Assembly: GCA_037074615.1 (NCBI GenBank)
Contig: CM073524.1
Location: forward strand, 14,833,406-14,897,405
From: Leucaena leucocephala
Lineage: Eukaryota; Streptophyta; Magnoliopsida; Fabales; Fabaceae
Reading direction: 5' to 3'
Length of the DNA: 64,000 nt
In this document: piece after piece, positions 62,540-64,000 of the stretch
How the letters are laid out: each line of letters opens with the position of its first letter
Position numbering within the stretch: position 1 is the stretch's first letter
Program-made: the position numbers and the translations under genes
Notes under the pieces: generated by a model
What the model saw: the letters and a program-made list of their open reading frames with translations, nothing else
What the model was told of the DNA's origin: nothing
Database searches by the model: none

Positions 62540-64000
62540 GACGAAACGTTCACCCTCGTAGCCTAGATCAATAGTATTCGTGTACTACTCTTCCTAGCTG
62601 CAAATGAAAAGTTGGCCACTAATATAGATGGGCATGAGAAGCACTCTTGTCAACAGAGAGTTGGGAATGGAGGTGTATATGGATATACCACAAGCGGTAG
62701 GGTACGAGTCGGTAAATGGGACGCTAGAACGTGAGCTGCAAAAGTCACTGTATGTGCTAAAGTAATCGCCACACTCTTGGCTTGCAAAACTTATTGCAAC
62801 TACAGACAATTTGGCTACAGGCAAAGCAACTCCGATCCCACCCTATTCATCGAGCGAAGGAAGGGGAAGTTGGCTTTCCTACTCGGATACGTAGATGATA
62901 TGATCTTGACCCAGGGTGATTTAGTTGAACTTGAAGAGCTGAAGAAACGGTTGAATGCCAAATTTGAGGTGGAAGTCAGGGTAAAGTAAAACGCTTTCTC
63001 AGGATTGAAGCTACACGGTCTGATTACGAAATATTCCCCTCACACAAGAGGTACATACAACACATCCTTCGCGAAGCAGGGACGAGGAACTGTAGCATGG
63101 CTGCGCCACCAACGGGAATGAATCATCATTTGGCCCTTTATCGAGGCCGCACACGTACAGATAAGGAAACAATATGGTTTGATGTAAATGGGTCTCTACA
63201 ACGACGCTCGATGCAAATGGTAGCTCGGACATGTATAAGGCGAGGTCAGTGGCTACAAGCTGCACCATAAATATGGTGCGGACTATGACGAAACGTTCTC
63301 CCTAGTAGCCTAGATTAATAATCTTCGTCTACTTCTCTTCCTGGCTGTAAATGAAAGCTGGACACTAAGCAAAGGGACGTGCAAAACCCTTTTCTTAACG
63401 GAGATTTGGAAGTGGAGGTGTGCATGGATATACCAGGAGTCGTGGGCCATGAGTCTCTAAATGGGACACAAGTACGTAAGCTGGCAAACCACTGTGTGTG
63501 CCAAAGAGATCGCCACATGCCTGGTTTGAAAAGCGTACCACAACGGCACACGATTTAGTTACAAAAGAAGCAACTCCGGTCCCACCATATTCATCAAGCG
63601 AAGGAGAGGGAAGTTGGCTATCCTACTCGAATGTGTAGATGATATGGCCTCGACCCAGGACGGGCTAGGTTGAACTTGAAGAGCTGAAGACATAGTTGGA
63701 TGCCAATCTCGAGGTGGCAGTCAGGGTAAGGCAAAACACTTTCCCGGGATTGAGGTCCCACAGTCTGACTAGGAAAGATTTCCCTCACATGAGAAATACA
63801 TACAATGCCCCCTCCGCGAAATAGGGGGGTGGAACTTGTAGCGCGGCTGAGTCACCCAATGGAAATGAGTCATCCTCTGGTCATTTGTCTCGGCCAGACA
63901 CCTACAGATAAGGAAAAAATACCGTTTGACGTAGATGGGTCTTTACAATGACGCTCAATACAACATCCCAAATTTTCCCTATATGTATAAGACTTATAGG
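62540..64000 (+). repeat. Monomer M36 (partial, right edge)
   Basis: Unit A 62540-63286, unit B 63287-63962, spacer from 63963, cut by the window edge inside the TATAAG palindrome region. Right-hand consensus at all tracked sites that are present. Confidence 0.97.

Larger units (their letters stand above)
1..64000 (+). repeat. Satellite array, 1,747-bp monomer, retrotransposon-derived
   Basis: The same sequence recurs head-to-tail every 1,747 bp from the first to the last base, except three consecutive copies of 1,748 bp. There are 35 complete monomers plus partial ones of 1,391 and 1,461 bp at the edges. Every monomer has the same order: RT unit A, RT unit B, spacer. No interruption, inversion or foreign insertion is seen. 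Adjacent monomers differ at zero to a few positions, while the two RT units inside each monomer differ at roughly one base in five. The array is thus young, or constantly homogenised, compared with the internal duplication. Strand is given relative to the RT reading direction. Both ends lie inside the array, so its total length is unknown. Confidence 0.98.

Noticed and set aside
1..64000. CRISPR array or bacterial repeat system
   Set aside because: The repeat unit is 1.75 kb with no alternating short repeats and unique spacers, no cas genes, and the content is eukaryotic copia RT.
1..64000. Tandem full-length retrotransposons with LTRs
   Set aside because: No LTR pair, primer-binding site, gag, protease, integrase or RNase H is present. 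The unit boundaries fall inside the RT domain.
1..64000. Integrated plant pararetrovirus repeats
   Set aside because: Motif order and wording (DETF, EVYMDIP, YVDDM, then the LGIEV-type region) are those of Ty1/copia RT. No movement protein or coat motifs are seen.
1..64000. rRNA intergenic spacer or 5S array
   Set aside because: No rRNA-like sequence is found in the monomer, and nearly all of it is accounted for by RT remnants and a short spacer.

Overview
The whole 64 kb window is one uninterrupted head-to-tail tandem array. The monomer is 1,747 bp (1,748 bp in three copies). The window holds 35 complete monomers (M1-M35, 1392-62539) flanked by two partial ones (1-1391 and 62540-64000), about 36.6 monomers in all. 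Neither array end is visible, so the array continues past both window edges. I see no intact gene, RNA gene, CRISPR array or single-copy sequence.

The monomer is built from decayed pieces of a Ty1/copia retrotransposon polymerase (the RVT_2 type reverse transcriptase). Unit A (747 bp, monomer offsets 1-747) and unit B (676 bp, offsets 748-1423) are two diverged copies of the same RT segment. They are collinear and about 78% identical over the 100 bp I compared by hand. A roughly 315 bp non-RT spacer follows (offsets 1424-1738), and the last 9 bp before the next unit A again look RT-derived. Both units carry stop codons and frameshifts. Unit A keeps the YVDD motif but has lost the motif-A aspartate. 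Unit B keeps that aspartate but reads CVDD. In both units the C-terminal RT end (TDKE) runs straight into an N-terminal RT motif (VGCKWV/RWV). The original 747 bp unit was therefore already a tandem repeat before the dimer-plus-spacer was amplified.

The copia family, its degenerate state and the array architecture point to a plant nuclear genome, most likely an angiosperm. The setting would be heterochromatic, as for the large-monomer satellites of retrotransposon origin described at some plant centromeres. This is inference: the species and chromosomal position cannot be read here.

Monomers are nearly identical, with about 14 variable sites noticed across the array. Variants fall into neighbouring blocks (M0-M2, M3-M5, M7-M10, M11-M13, M16 onward, M23-M25) with scattered recurrences. 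That pattern fits local unequal exchange plus gene conversion. With unit A as an internal outgroup, M14 (24106-25852) carries the ancestral state at all seven main tracked sites. Detailed sub-annotation is given on M1; equivalent positions in other monomers follow by offset.
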